Positions 63,857 to 64,000 of a DNA stretch of 64,000 bases are shown piece after piece. The translations under genes were made by a program, and so were the position numbers. Each line of letters begins with the position of its first letter. Position 1 is the first letter of the stretch. Source of the stretch: Lachnospiraceae bacterium (lineage in GTDB: Bacteria > Bacillota > Clostridia > Lachnospirales > Lachnospiraceae); NCBI GenBank assembly GCA_009911185.1, contig QXWW01000003.1:144808-208807 (forward strand), written 5' to 3'. The notes beneath the pieces were generated by a model. That model made no database searches. It was not told where the DNA came from and saw only the letters and a program-made list of their open reading frames with translations.

Positions 63857-64000
63857 GATGGTCAAGCTTTTTTGTAACACTTACAAGGAAAAGTTTTTTT
63901 GTATCATGCCTGCATCCTTTTTTTGAGATGGTCAAGCTTTTTTGTAACACTTACAAGGAAAAGTTTTTTTGTATCATGCCTGCATCCTTTTTTCAAATGG
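63854..64000. repeat. Tandem 70-bp repeats at window edge
   Basis: Two identical 70-bp units (63854-63923 and 63924-63993) followed by seven bases that partly resemble the next unit start (CAAATGG against GAGATGG). Each unit contains TGTAA-CAC-TTACA in an imperfect CTTTT/AAAAG hairpin followed by seven T, so it looks terminator-like. The array or an insertion end may continue beyond the window. Confidence 0.85.

Noticed and set aside
63854..63993. CRISPR-like array
   Set aside because: The two 70-bp units are directly contiguous and identical, with no unique spacers and no cas genes.

Overview
The window is chromosomal DNA from a low-to-moderate-GC anaerobic Firmicute, most likely a motile, spore-lineage member of the Lachnospiraceae. 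The evidence is a single long fla/che cluster with FliY, CheC, CheD and a SwrB-like protein, plus CodY, a SigK-type sporulation sigma factor, a fused AccD-AccA carboxyltransferase, and families typical of the group (DUF4250, DUF5662, TraX-like). No rRNA, tRNA or CRISPR array was seen.

Layout. 1-6652: end of a type II fatty-acid operon (fabG, fabF, accB, fabZ, accC, accDA, FabK/nitronate-monooxygenase-like flavoprotein). 6808-8508 (minus): a methyl-accepting chemotaxis protein whose far-upstream region (8509-9296) holds a palindromic operator-like promoter and a GC-rich stretch without a recognisable gene. 9297-19435: housekeeping genes: a GH13 debranching-enzyme homologue lacking its catalytic acids, TraX-like, DUF5662, DUF4250, sigK with a terminator-like hairpin across its start, the yifB-dprA-topA set and codY. 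19765-54791: about 35 kb of flagellar and chemotaxis genes on one strand, in the order basal body/export ATPase, hook, stator, switch, export gate, flhF-flhG, PilZ, chemotaxis, sigma-28 and accessory genes. 54978-56768: rpsB-tsf, with a structured leader and a strong terminator.

56837-64000 is accessory DNA. It starts with a G-run/inverted-repeat segment and an AT-rich gene with an Abi_C-like C-terminus. Next comes the partition module (parA, parB) and a surface-protein gene of an integrative conjugative element (ICE). The parA gene is split inside its Walker A motif by a 3.5-kb RIT (recombinase-in-trio) element carrying three tyrosine recombinases. The element is bounded by 32-bp terminal inverted repeats and seven copies of a 10-bp TTATGNRAAG motif. 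The surface-protein gene is cut short by identical 70-bp tandem repeats that run to the window edge.

The most unusual features are the RIT element with its repeat-organised ends inside parA, a perfect 12-bp-arm palindrome inside parB that could be a centromere site, the catalytically dead GH13 protein, and the hairpin overlapping the sigK start.
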